Below, piece after piece: positions 36,061 through 48,189 of a DNA stretch of 64,000 nt. This stretch comes from Cyclospora cayetanensis. Taxonomy: Eukaryota; Apicomplexa; Conoidasida; Eucoccidiorida; Eimeriidae. Location of the stretch: contig NW_020312070.1 of assembly GCF_002999335.1 (NCBI RefSeq), positions 248,001 to 312,000 of the forward strand, written 5' to 3'. Made by a program: the position numbers and the translations under genes. The stretch's first letter is position 1. The number at the start of each line of letters is the position of its first letter. A model generated the notes under the pieces. The model saw only the letters and a list, made by a program, of their open reading frames with translations, did no database searches and had not been told where the DNA came from.

Positions 36061-36689
36061 TGCTTACGGTATAAGTGGATGATTTGTTGAAGGAGCCCTC
36101 TGGGACTGCTCATGAACGCGGATCCCGCCCGGCTTCCTTAGTTTGTCTGGCTTAGGCTGTGGGCTTAGGCCGGTTGACACGGCGCTCTCATCCTTGGGTT
36201 CTATCCTTAACCTTGGCTGTCCCGGTTAAGCTCGGGGAGCAAGATACGCACTAGCTTGCTCGCTAAGCCTGAAGGAGATGCTTTACTTGTGAGAACCTAA
36301 CCGGCCGGTTGTTTCTCTGCTGAGCTGCTGTCCACCTCGACCACAAAAAGTAAACATTTCGAGAATACCTGAGATAAACTATCGACAAAGTGGTTCTTCA
36401 CCTGCTTTGTGGCTTCTGTTAACCAAAGCCCCATATTTCTCAATATGCGGATTTTATTGACAGGTAATTATCCGTCAGCTCTCTCAGGTCTCCCAACTGC
36501 TTTATATTGAGCACATCTCGACATAAACTAATTAGTCCGTGCTTTCGTGGAGAATTGGGGTGTAGTACTGCCTACAAGCAAACAATATCCACTAGGTGAA
36601 TGAAGCCAGCTTTGAAGTGCGTCTTACCTCGATAAATGTGCCGCGAGAAGCCTGGGATTCTCCTCCTCTGGGATCTACAAAGCAAGACA

Positions 36690-36930
36690 CATCTCCTATC
36701 AGCTAGTGGAATTTTTGCTTACCCGCCCATTATTACGGCCTGCACAATATTCTGGCTGGCATGGCGTCACTGATGCATCTAAAGACATTTTAGCGACTTT
36801 TGAATCGTGCCGTTCTACCAGCTGTGAAGCTACTGAGTTCACATTGGCTTCCAGGCCAGCCTCGCCGGCCCCAACAGGCATTGCGCCACAGTAAACTTCG
36901 ATTGCCATGAAGTATCCCGCCTCAGCCAGA
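36690..36930 (+). mobile_element. Ty3/gypsy integrase zinc-region relic
   Basis: The plus frame reads YSGWHGVTDASKDILATFES, then a Cys, SCEATEF and SRPASPAPTGIAP. This matches the integrase pattern Y-WPGM-x-x-D-(I/V)-x-x-(F/Y)-V-x-SC-x-x-C-Q-x-x-K ... KPAGLLQPLPIP. A small insertion separates the two Cys. Both strands are open here; the minus frame has no better reading. Confidence 0.6.
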
Positions 36931-38662
36931 TGCCGAAGACAGTGAAACCTTTGAGGTACCAAATAACTTGATTAAAATCAGGCAACTGCGATAGGGAGCC
37001 ATGAGCAGTGCATACAGCCTCTTAACAGCTCACTGACCGTAGCAAGCTGCAAATATCATCTAGCGCATGCGCACTCAACATTGCACCTTGTTCTGCTGCT
37101 CTAGCAGCGCTCCGCAATAAAAGCGATGCACGAGCAAAGAAGTCCGATTGTCAATTCTTTCTGCCTTTAAGCTGAATATAGTGTAATAGGAGTTCGATTG
37201 TAGCTTAGCTTTGTGCGAATCTTATGCCCCAACTGCTCAGAAGCAATGGAACTCAGTACATGCATTTTCAGACAGAGCTGAGGTATCGAATATCGGAGAA
37301 TGATCCTGCTACTATGGACATATAAGCTCTTCATGTTGCATCAATGTAAAGCCAACCTAAGGCCTTTTGAGGTGTCGCACTTGTATGCAGTGAATATCTA
37401 GCACCGCGAAAAAACAAAGCAACATTGTGTTGTACATGCAAGCAGGTCTATGGGTTCCTTTTATCGCTCTGGCGCACAATAATAAAGTTATGACAATCTG
37501 CATCTTTTTAGAACGAGATTCTCAACGGATTACGAAAGGGAAGTAGGATCAAAATGAAAGCATGGTACTGGTAACGTCGCAAGCTGCCATTCGGGAGGCT
37601 TTTGACCTAGTGTCGCGGCAAGAATCTTGTAGGGGCACTAGTCAATGATATCACATTCGTATGTGCGAAACCTCCTGGAGAGTGAAAGCTGAGTCAGTAT
37701 ACACTGAGCGAAAGTAAATTTCGTATGTGCAGTGGGCGGTGCGGCAAAAAATACGGGGTGTTTTCGCGGTTGGACACCAGGATCACTAGAAACACATAAG
37801 GAGTTTTCTGCTTCAATACCAAAATGAAGAGTATTTTGGCTAGCTTGCGGTTCCTTGAGCCCTCTGGGTATGATTGCTTACATCGTGCATCAGCTATGCA
37901 AAGCGCCCTCAATTATATACGTATGAAGATCCGCTGGCACTAATCTAGATGTATGCGCATACGATCGTACACAGAGGCAGCGGTCATAAATGGTTCTCCT
38001 CTTGTGGTGGAGGTGTTTCGCCGTACCATTTACCGTAACAATTGAACATCAGTTGCCATCAGGACGCAAAGCTGCCTTCTGGTGGGCTGCAGACATTCTT
38101 GGCATCCAAGTTGTTGAAGGGATTTCAAGGATGCAACTAAGTTGCATTATAGACTGATGTTACCGGAGTCACAAAGCAATTCTTAGTTGCGTAAACCAGA
38201 GGCTCCGGTAGTAGTTAAGCGAGCCTTGAGATAAGTTCACTACTCCTGTAGTGCCCAACAAAATACCAGAGAGCTTTGTTGCGATTTTTTGGCGGAACGT
38301 CATACTGCACCCAATATCAAGGCTGTCCATTGCTACATCTAGATTGCTTGCGAGTGGGCCCTTGTGCGATTCAATGGTAATAACAGCAATTGTTGGAATA
38401 GCTAGGCAATACAACACTTTGAAGCGGCTGATGTGCGAATTTTTATGTAAATCCAGATTGCCAAACAAATGAGCTAACTAAGGACGTCCTACTTTGTTGC
38501 ATGGAGCCCTGTGCTGAATACAAAACTACCTTCTCGCGCATTCCAAGGTAGTACCACGTGCCGACCACCACATATTGTGACTTCCAGCAGTACATAAATT
38601 ACTGAGCAAGTAACGCTTAATGAGGTATTCAGGGTCTCTGCGTCTGCGTTTTTCCCGTGCCC

Positions 38663-41600
38663 TCACACCTTGGAGGATGCCTTCACATCCCGTAGAAATG
38701 CCGGAGGGTTCGGGGGTAGGCGGCTTACTGGAGTCGCAACGTTCTCTCCGCTATTCGACGGTGCAATGTACATATTAGTCGAGGCCACTTTGGCGCCCTG
38801 GGCTGACTGCGAGGTCTCGGCACTCATGTCTACCGGAGACCCAGGCACACCCTGTCCAGCTAGAGGATCCTGGCTCCTAGATTTATGGTAACCAGAAAAA
38901 CTCTTTGCTGCATTACAGGCTGCATCTATCTGCACCGGCACTAGGTCAGGGACTGGCGTTCCATTGGACGAAGGCTCAATATCAGCTGGGGTGAGAACGA
39001 CGTTTCTGTCGCAATCCTCAATAACAACCAAACCATGGGGTCCCATCTCAGCCTGAGAGACCCCAAAAGAGCCAGTGCGATTCGAGGGAAGGCATAACAC
39101 ACTAGTTTAAGCTGCTTCACATGTCAGAGACGAAATCATTGCAGAATTCGGGTCGTTGCACTACCTTAGGTGCCCGTAAAGCCCTCTGATAGCATGGCAT
39201 GCTGCCGGAACAGATACTTGCTTTGAGAGTGAAATACTGTGACAGGAAATAAATCGACGTACCAGTGCGCGCTCCATAAACTGCAATCGTCTGGACAGAA
39301 AGTCACTGATGCGCGTCAGGGTTGTGTTACGCTGCACAAGAACAATCGATGCCACCTGATGGAACTACTAGCAGCATATGACGCCAGTTGAGGGAGCATA
39401 AAAGCAAGAAAACGCTCAACTTTTGGGGGTGGAGAGCCTTGACGGCGGATGGTCAAGCAGAAAAATGACAGCTACGCCAATCAATTCCACAGTATGTATT
39501 CTTATCATGATGCGCACTCACGACAGAGAGCTCTTCATTCCTCTGTTGCACCTTTTGTGTCTTCAGATTCAGATCCTCCCAAGCGGGCGGCATGGAATTG
39601 GGCATCTCCTGCATAGTCAGCATTACACTTTTCAGCTCAATGCTGCAACTAATGGCGACTCTCAGTGTTATCCCGGAGCGTCGTCTGGCACCCTAAAGTA
39701 CGTGTCAACACCTGTTGAGCTCCTTTAAGACAATATCAGAGAAGTGTATACACAGCTTTATGCAGGGTTCCCCAAGCTCGAATTCCAGTAATAGCCTACG
39801 TCTCCCGTGGCTTGTGTGCCTGCTTCTCTCATTTCTTGGCGGCGATGTGAGGCCAATGCGGTTGCAACAGCCTCAGCGTGGGATGCCTCAATGGCCTCAG
39901 TAGCCGACCGCTGCTTGCGAAGCTGCTCCTGAGCAGTAACAAATGCACTGAACTTTAATTGCACCATATATTGTGGGTGTTTGTACTTGTAGTGCTTGTA
40001 CACGGAGGCTCGATGGTTCAAAGTAATGGTTCATTCAGGCTTCTCAGTGCCTTGGGATGGCTAAAAATCAGGGAGAGGACTCACTTCCGCCACAACTAAA
40101 GACCTTCTCAAGGCGTCTAGCTCTGCAGTGGCAGCAATGAGGTCTGACTCCAGTCTTTGGGCTCGGCGGTTACCTTCTGCGGCCTCTGCACGTGCAGCCT
40201 CAAGCTGCTTCACATCTACAGTATCCTGCAGCAGTTGCTGCAGAGCCTGCAGCTCCTCCTCAACACTTCGTAAGCGCAAGTCTTTCTGCTTGCTAGCCTC
40301 CTCCTGACGCTCAAGCATAGCATTGACTTCACCTAACCTGTCTCGTTGAGACGCTACCTGCTCGTCCAACTGGTGCTGCAACCGCTGCGAGAGCCGAACT
40401 TTCTCAATAACCTGCTGACGCAACTGATGCAACTCGGCTTCCATCGCTGCTTGGCTCTCTGCATCAGGTGTACGTCGCAGCTTCAACAGTTCCTCAATCT
40501 GTTGCTCTAAAGCCTTGCTGCGCTGCTCCCATCTTATTGCCTCTGACGTCCTGGACACCATCTGAGCCCTTAAAACTGCCGCCTCCTCTCGTTCTCTGGC
40601 GAGAGCCTCCCGTTGAGCCTCAGAGGACTCTAATTGCTGCTGCTCCTCCAATAGCAGCTGTTGCACCTGCTTCAGTTGCTCCACGACTGCAGCATTTGCT
40701 GCCACCATTTTACTGCTTTCTTCGTTCCACAGATGCTCAAAGTGGCTTCGCAGTGCCTCTTGCTGTTCCTGGTGCTCCTGCTGCATGCGCTGCTGCATCT
40801 GCTGCTGTTCTAGCGCGTGTTGCTCCCGCAGCTGCTGCGTCAACAGTGCGTGCTTCTCTTGCTGTTGCTCCAAAATCTGATCATGCTCCTGCTGCAGCTT
40901 CTCGCGATCTTCTAATTCGAGCTGGCGCAGTGCCGCTAGTTGGTGCTGCACATCTTCTTCGTGCTTCTGCTGAAGCATGATCGGCTGCTGCAGCAGCTCT
41001 TCACGTGCAGCTTGCAGGAGCCTCTGCTGCGCCAGCAGCTGCTCCTCCAAACCCTTCACCCTTTCATCCAGCTCGGTCTTCTCGTGTGTATGCTGCTGCT
41101 GCAAAACGTCGTATTCCTTTTTGAGTACTTCATATTTCTGACTGAATAATTCTTGCTGTCGTTTGGACTCCTGGACCGCAGACGCTGCTTCCTGCAATTG
41201 ATGCTCAGCCGTCTTGCGCTCCGTCTCAAGGGACGCCGTCGTCTCCTCAAGTTGCTGCTGCACACTCTGCAGCCGCTCCTCCGCAAACGCTGCCGCTTCC
41301 TGGAGCCGCCGCTGCAGCACCTGAACCTGTCTGCTGAAGTCCTCGTTCTGCATGCCATATTGTTCCACCAGAAGACGTTTCTCTTCTACTTCCTGCTCCA
41401 GCAGCTCCAACTGCTCCTTCGCCGCATATTCCTGCTGTTGCAATCTGCGCAAAAACTGCTCCAGGTCCTCCTGTTGCCGTTGCGCCATGAGCTCGTGTTG
41501 TTCCTCCTGCTGGGCCAACTGTTGCTGCAGCGCATCCACTTTCTGCTGCGCACGATCAACTTCCTCTTGATGTGCAGCAGCAATGCACTGCTGCTCCAAT

Positions 41601-44600
41601 GCTAACTTCTGCTTCTCCTGTTCCAGGTGTATCAGGGCCTCCGCATGCTGCGTTGTAAGCTCTTCTAGCTGCGTGGCGTGCCCCCTCTCCTGCTGCTCCA
41701 ATTTAGCCGCGTGCTGCTCCTGGAGCTGCCCTTGCTTTAACAACAAGCTATTCACCTCCGACTGTAATTTTTCAACCAAAAACTCTCGCGCAAGGAGTTG
41801 CCTTTCCAGACCTGCAGCAGCACCGAGACACAAACATTGGCAAGCGCACTTTACGTCGTCGCTAGTCATGAGGCGGGGCAGTGCTACTCCAGCATCTTTC
41901 CAGCGAGCTTGCTAGTGCCGCAAAAAGCCCCTTTTTCACCGCCAACACGGCGGAGATAAGCCCATCTTACCCTCTTGCTCCTGCCGCCACTGCGCAGCAC
42001 CTTCCTGTTGCTGTTCACTTAAGGACAGAGCACTATCCAATGCCTCTTGCTTCTCCTTCAAGGCTGTACTCAGCTTGATCTGTTCTTGTTCGCGCTGCTG
42101 CAAGAGCTGCTGCAATTTTTCGCTTGAACGTAGTGCCTCTGCAACCTAGCAGAACAGTAACAACACAACACAAAGCACCAACGCAACAAGAATTCCAATT
42201 GCTGGCTACTAGAAGGTCAATTTGCTGCAAGTTTTCTGGGTATTGCACCGTGAGCCTAGCAACGATAGCCAGCCGTGGAGCGGTCTCGAGGTAAATAGAT
42301 AGCAGTAGCAGCAGCAATTCTGCATGAACATGGAGGGTAACAAGGATGAGGCGGCCACGTGCATGGCGTTCGCAACAGAAGGCCATGTTGGCGGGGAACT
42401 TTGCTAAGATGGGCCATTGTTTTTCAAAAGTTCTATGCTGGAATACCTATGTGTATGCAGGCAGATCAATATGCACAGAAACGTCAATTCATAGATCTAA
42501 GAAGACAGAACTACGACGGATTTTCACTGACCATGCAAAAGAGATATCAAAATCGACAAGCCTATACCTATCGATTCCGATCCACCCGAGAAATACAGAG
42601 GCACAGGCTATTGGCTTGGGAGATTCAATATGTGAAACGCCAGGTTGGCGAGCGAGGGCACATAGCTACGCGTGTACAGGCCAAGCAACAAGATGTCAGA
42701 TACAAAGAAATAGAGCGCACGAAATTAGTACATGTATGAGAAAATGTAAATGGAGAAACACCTATTACTTTGAGAGTTAAGTGAATGAGAAAAAATAAAC
42801 GCTGATTCCCAAGTAAAAAAGCACTTTGGGAAATACAGGAAACTCATCCACAAACGGGGACCAATAAACGCGATGACACACACATCTGAATGCGTGCATC
42901 ACGATGTAAACATGCATGCACGCACAGGTAGTATGAGGGCCATCGCGCATACGTGAGAAGGAGCAGAAATGGACAAATCGATAGTGTCGGACGGGCAATT
43001 GCAGGTGACGAATGATGTATTGGTGAAAAAAACTAAGAGCGACTTCACGAAGAGTATACATGTTAGACGGAGCACGAATCCGAGGTCACTGTGAAGCGCA
43101 CCAATCTACATTTCAGGGAAAGGCATGCGCATCATATGAGGTGCATTTTTAGAGTACGGACCGGTTAAGCAGACACACACCGAAAATGAGCAAAACTGTT
43201 GAAGCAGAGCAGCGCATTATGTACATGAGGAGCACTGCGAGCCGGCACAGACCAGGGTGCCCACCAATTGAACTGCCTGCACATAGCTGCCTATGCATAT
43301 GTGTCTACATCTCTCTAAGTGTCCTCAAAGCTAGCAAAGCTCGGTGCTCTAGGGGGCAAGACTGTCCCCTCACTTGGTTTTGCGCGTCTTTCTGCGCAAT
43401 TTCTGCTGCCACTCTTGCTGCAGTGGCTGCTGCTTCACGCTCAACTGCTGCCTGCAGCTGCTCCTGGAGCTCCTGCAGCAACAGCGTCTGCTGCTGTGTT
43501 TCCTGTTGCAGCTTTTGTAGCTGCTGCTCCGACGCGTGAAGCTGCTGTTGCCAGTGTTCCGATTGCTGCTGCAGGTCTCTTGCTCCCGCGGCATGCTCCT
43601 GCTGTAACTGGTCCAACAGCTGGTGATGCTGTTGCAACTCCTGCTGCGTGCTTCCAAGCTGTTCCTGCAACTCTCGTTTCTTCTCCACTGCTAGCACCAT
43701 CTGTGCTTCAAGATCAGCAGCGCGGGCACAGCTCTCCTCCATCCGCCTGCTGAGGTCATCGTGCATACGCTTTAGGTTGGCTATGCTCTCCTGCTGCTCT
43801 ATGTGGGCTTCCTGCAGAAGCAGCTGCTGCTGTAGAAACGGCTCCAGAGATCCGTGCTGCTGCTGCAGCTGACTTATAAATTGCACCACGTCCGCATCGA
43901 AGTGCATATCTTCCTCTTGAAGTTGCCTATTCCGCTCCATCTGTTCGACCAACATTTGCGTCAGCTGCAAGCAAGACAGAAGCATGTTGAGCAGCAGTGG
44001 TGACACTTCTGTGGGGATGGCAGAAGCATCTGCGAAACAGGAGAATGCGAAAGAATACAACAAGAAGAGAACGTATATATAGCCAGACACCTTCCCTGCA
44101 GCTGTATGCACGTCTTGAGAGTTCCATCTTATGTTAGGAAACGAGAATACAGAGGAAAGGGGACGTACGGCGGAGACTGCCCCATGTGCTTCCTCGAGAG
44201 CTGCTTCTGCATCCGAAATACCGCTGCAGGCTGGAGAGGGCTGCGCCTCGGAGTCTGTCCCCATGGGTGAGGGGCACTCAGCAGCAGCGGCAACGATGGC
44301 ATCCTGCACAAGCTGTGCCGCTCGTTGTCGATCAACCAGGATTTCCTCACCAGAAAGCAAGTGCTCAATCACCTGCCGTATGTTCGTTGTTAGACACGCA
44401 TTACGAGATCGCAGAGCCCCCACTTGCTGCTGCAAGGCCGCCAACTGTCTCAAAGTTTCACCGCTGCTCTTCTCGAGATCCTGCACAGCCCGCGCGAAGC
44501 CAGGGAGAAAGTCCTCCATAAATACTTCTTGCTGCAGGTTATGCTGATGCTCGCTCCGTGGCAGCAACATCTGCTGCTGCTCATTCCGCTGCAGCAGCTG

Positions 44601-46548
44601 ACGCTGCTTTTCCGCTTCGTCCACATGCTCCTGCTGATCCTCCTGCTGCTGAAGATCTGCTACACACGCGGGTAAATAGCCACACGGCTCCGTGGACGGA
44701 TGGTGCGAGGCCGCTGTCGCCGATGTTTCCTCTGTACTAAACGACGCCGAGCTGCTAGATTGATCTCTACTGGAGGCAGCTACAGGACATGCTACTGCCA
44801 TGGTTTCTGCTTGTAAAGCAGGAGTCGCACTACTAACAGCTGCCTGCGAACCCCTGCCTTCCGAGTCATCGATAAGAGGGTCACTAGAATGCAAAGGGGC
44901 TCCCATGTTGCATGGACTGCCCAGAGCGTTAGGAGTTTCTAGAATGTGTTCCTGGTCAAGCGGCTGAGCAACTGAGGAGTGCTCCTGCGGCGGCTTCTGC
45001 ACTTGTTGCAGCGGCTGGAATTGCGTTTCCATCGAATGCCTCCACTCTGCAGGGGCAGCATCCAGAGAACCCGGTCCTGCACCAAAATCCTGGGATCCGA
45101 TGGTGACTACTGCTCTTTGGCTCGCGTTCCCAGTGCTGTTGAGCTCTCTTTGCCGCATCGGTTCAGCTGCAGCAGAGATTTCTGTCGAGGCTGCGCCTTC
45201 TACTGGTGCCGCAGTCAGAGCGGCGGGAAGGCCGTTCGGGCCTTCGGGAAAGTGCACCACGGCTGCTGCGTACACTTTGTATTGCTGATGCTCTGGAGTT
45301 GTATCCCCTGAAAGATCTTCGCTCAGTTCAAGATGCTGCTGTTGGAGAGGCTCCGGATCGGTTAGCAAGTACTCGTTGCCCTCTTTCTGCTCTTGTCCTT
45401 TTCGGTGTAAGCTGCCTTCCGGCAAATTTCTATCCGCTTCATTTTGGTACTGCACCCCGAGCAACGGCTTCACGCCATTTGTTGAACAAGAGTCCTTTGT
45501 GGGTTGGAGCTGTGGCTCCTGCTGCGGTTGCTTCTCCTGCACGCCTAAGTAATAAGAATGCGCACTTGCTTCACCCTTCGGGGGTGAGGGTGCGCCAGTG
45601 GAGCACTGGGCAGTTGAATCAGGATTCAGACGCTGCTGCAGCACTTCCGCTGCATCGGAAGATCCCGCTTCTTCAATGGAAGCTTGTTGTTGCTGCTGCC
45701 CATGTTTGTCATCCTCCGCCACCATCCAGCCAGGGCTCTCACCCAGCGGAGGCTCCGACACTGCAGCGCGCACCCTGCAGCCTTCTTTGTCAATTGTGCT
45801 ATCAGCACTTGGAGGAGGAGGAGATGCATCTTCTGCTGCTCCTCCCAGCGAACTCTCTGGTTCTGCCTGAGACCCGCGTGCTAGACTCTGCCGCTGCAGT
45901 TGCTGCAGCCTGTAGGGAGGCATCACAAAGGCTAAGGGCTTTTTCCTTCCATCCGTACTGCAGCTGCTCTTCGTTGACAGCCCAGGGGTCGCAGTGTATA
46001 AACTGGCAGCGCCACGAGCTCTGCAACAGAGGCAGCCGCAATCACAGGAGTAGTAGGTTTGACAAAGGACACCACGATGTATGCAACGGTGTGGCAAGCT
46101 CAGCGTGGGGGTTCCAGCCCTCACGTAAATAGCACAGAGCTCTAGGCTCTTACACTAAGCTCCGAGCTAACCTCATTCGTCTCATGTTCCCCATGGAGGA
46201 GGAGATTTTTTCTGGTTGCCCTGTACTATTTGCCGTCGTTTCCGTAGTTGCCGTTGCTGCAGGGGGAGGCGGAGGTGTCTCCAGCTGCTGCACAAGATCT
46301 TCCTCGCCTCGAATAAGCCATCTCTTGAGCTCTTTATTGTAGTAAAACTGGTTCTCTTCACCAAGCTGCGAAAAGATACAAACACACCCAGGTCTCTAAA
46401 GCTGTACTTGTGGTCGTCTCGAAGCAAACAACTCTAACAAAAAGCACTGTATGGATGACAGTGATGAACAGTTCGCCTACGTGGGCGCGTGTGGCCTTCC
46501 CCTCGGTTTCCCCGTCGTCTCCACCTCTCCTAAAAAGACGCCAGATGC
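38663..46548 (-). CDS. Giant Gln-rich coiled-coil protein with Sec16 C-terminal-like motif
   Basis: Supported exons: 46,548-46,481; 46,365-46,172; 46,020-43,374 (containing one intron near 44,030-44,220); 42,145-41,971; 41,811-40,085; 39,928-39,800; 39,608-39,522; 39,355-39,263; 39,052-38,663. About 1,800 residues are visible. The first two exons read IWRLFRRGGDDGETEG, ATRAH, then LGEENQFYYNKELKRW and ETPPPPPA. This is the arrangement at the C-terminus of Sec16, an organiser of COPII budding sites: a WF/LF basic patch, then LGE-x-N-x-FYY-x-x-x-LKRWV and poly-Pro. A long disordered Ser/Ala/Gln stretch (46.0-44.6 kb) follows, then about 900 residues of Gln/Glu/Leu heptad coiled coil, and a low-complexity tail ending AFLRDVKASSKV. 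The exon at 46,548 needs a preceding base, so a 5' exon is missing; an ATG-TCT-ACA-G donor at about 46,660-46,651 is one candidate. AAG|GTGTGA at the end could be a donor instead of the stop. Confidence 0.85.
42146..43373 (-). other. Large intron (1.2 kb) of the coiled-coil gene
   Basis: The donor CCAA|GTGAGG at 43,374 and the acceptor GCTAG at 42,146 join in phase 0. Coiled-coil residues ending AQKDAQNQ run into VAEALRSSEKLQQLL. The intron has no Gln-rich frame and no recognisable gene. It is about ten times longer than most introns here. Confidence 0.75.
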
Positions 46549-47739
46549 CTGTGCGCACGCAGTGTTAAGCAACAAGATGAACGGGCAAGGTCTTGATGAA
46601 ACTGTAGAATAAGACTTTGCCATCTGAATTTTACAAGGAAACAGTGTTGTGGCACCTGTAGACATTCTGAATGCCTGCGCATTTGTATATTCGTGTATCC
46701 TTGGAACGATAATTTTCCCGCGGCAGGACCTCACGCCAGAAGCTGAGGGGCGGATCCCCGCGCAGCCCCCGCTTTACAATGCTCTTCTGTCACGTGCACC
46801 TGTTCAAATTGAGCTGGGTAAACTGTTTCTCGGTAATGCAGCAGGAGTACACGCAAGAAGCCCGTTACTGTTGCTCATGCTCCTCCGATGGTGGCGGAAG
46901 CCCTGCGTGTCTCCTACAGAAAGTATAGAGACTGTATCAGCAGTTGGGATCCCGGGTAGGACACTAGAGAAACATTAGGAGAGATGGGCAGAACACAACG
47001 AAGCCCAGAGACCCCGTTCTGCATGTACCTCAAGCCGTGCGAGCCGAGGAGTTAACGCCGCGTGACGGAAGCAAGCGGCACCCAAAGCGAAAAATAGGAT
47101 TTTAACTGATATTAAGAAGTCCAACGAAGTCTCACAATTCGAAGAGTGCGTTTGCGTACTCCAATGCTGCAGCTAACACACCCTCGGATTGAATCCATTG
47201 CGGCGGCAGCGCCCCCCCACCTGCTAGGGCCGCTAACCGCTGTCTGCTGCCGATTCACCCAGCATTTCCCCTACGCTAAAGGTACATTTGACTAGAGTAT
47301 ATCACAGAAGGGGGAATCTGGCGCTTAGTTTCCCTCGGATCTGTGAAAGACTTTGGACGGCCGGCTAAACCCAAAGAACGGACACTGTATACGTGGGTAG
47401 GTCCAACCGAGAAAAATCGCCGATGTTGGCGCTAAATATCAATTTTTTGCTCCTGAAAGAAGTTTAAGGCAGCTTTGCATTAACACTTTGCTTTCGTCGG
47501 ATACAAACAAAAGGCTAGATGCCGTGTGTCTGGAGGGTAAATGTGAAATAGTGAGAGAAGAAATGCATCGTTCTGCATAACAGATTCATCAAATATACTG
47601 CCAACCATGCTTCTATAAGATTTTCATAGTAAAACGCCCTGGAGCAAGAAGACACGTCTCACGGCCTGTGCTAAACTTCAACACTTCCAACTACGCTAGT
47701 TATATTTAGCCAAGAATTAGTGAAGAACTGACTAACTAG

Positions 47740-48030
47740 CGCATCTGTCCTTATGTATTATATAATCCAAAGTGCTAGTAGCTCGATACAATAAGGCGTA
47801 ACGTTGGGTGTGCAGTTTTAGCACTCTGGCTAAGGTTGCCGTCAGCATACGTGTAACTCGGTGCTCTATGCAAAACTTGAAAGAAAGATATTCGGTGTTC
47901 CTCGAAAAAATAACTGTTCCCTTGCCTGGGCCTCCCAGTGTTACTGGCAAGAGGGCACACTGACAGCTAGCATGCGAGTAGCGCGTAGCTATGCCCTCGA
48001 AACACTCACAGCTAGTTGCCCATAGCATCT
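47740..48030 (-). repeat. Dispersed repeat family R3, inverted copy
   Basis: The reverse complement contains AACTAGCTGTGAGTGTTTCG and a downstream block that aligns with 61,165-61,320. The outer part, TTAGTTGGTTTGTCGGCTCG (reverse complement near 48,095-48,125), aligns with CTAATCGGTTTGCCTGTCCG at 61,068. Confidence 0.65.
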
Positions 48031-48189
48031 AGCGCATTGCCACACAACAATGTTTCTTTTAGTATCCAGCCACCAATTCCCCGCGACAATTAAGGCATAC
48101 GAGCCGACAAACCAACTAATCAACTTTTGACTAATTCCAGGCCAATATAACTACTGTAGCAGAGAGCTTTAAAATGTACCATACCATAG

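Larger units (their letters stand above)
30963..38662. other. Repeat-poor, gene-free segment with retroelement relics
   Basis: This follows the beta-propeller stop codon. It holds R2 (33,190-33,930), an RNase H-region relic (35,860-36,060) and an integrase zinc-region relic (36,690-36,930). Short frames at 31,091-31,279 and 31,582-31,791 have splice-like borders (TATTTCAG, GAGGTAATT) but no recognisable content. They could be 3' exons of a decayed gene. 37,000-38,600 shows nothing identifiable. Confidence 0.6.

Noticed and set aside
35604..36113. A 169-codon minus-strand frame
   Set aside because: It lies opposite a pol relic that aligns at DNA level with 49.7 kb. Its composition shows no domain and there is no splice context.
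45206..46132. A 308-codon plus-strand frame opposite the coiled-coil gene
   Set aside because: It is antisense to a Gln/Ser-rich exon with validated splice phase. Its composition is the complement expected from CAG-rich coding DNA.
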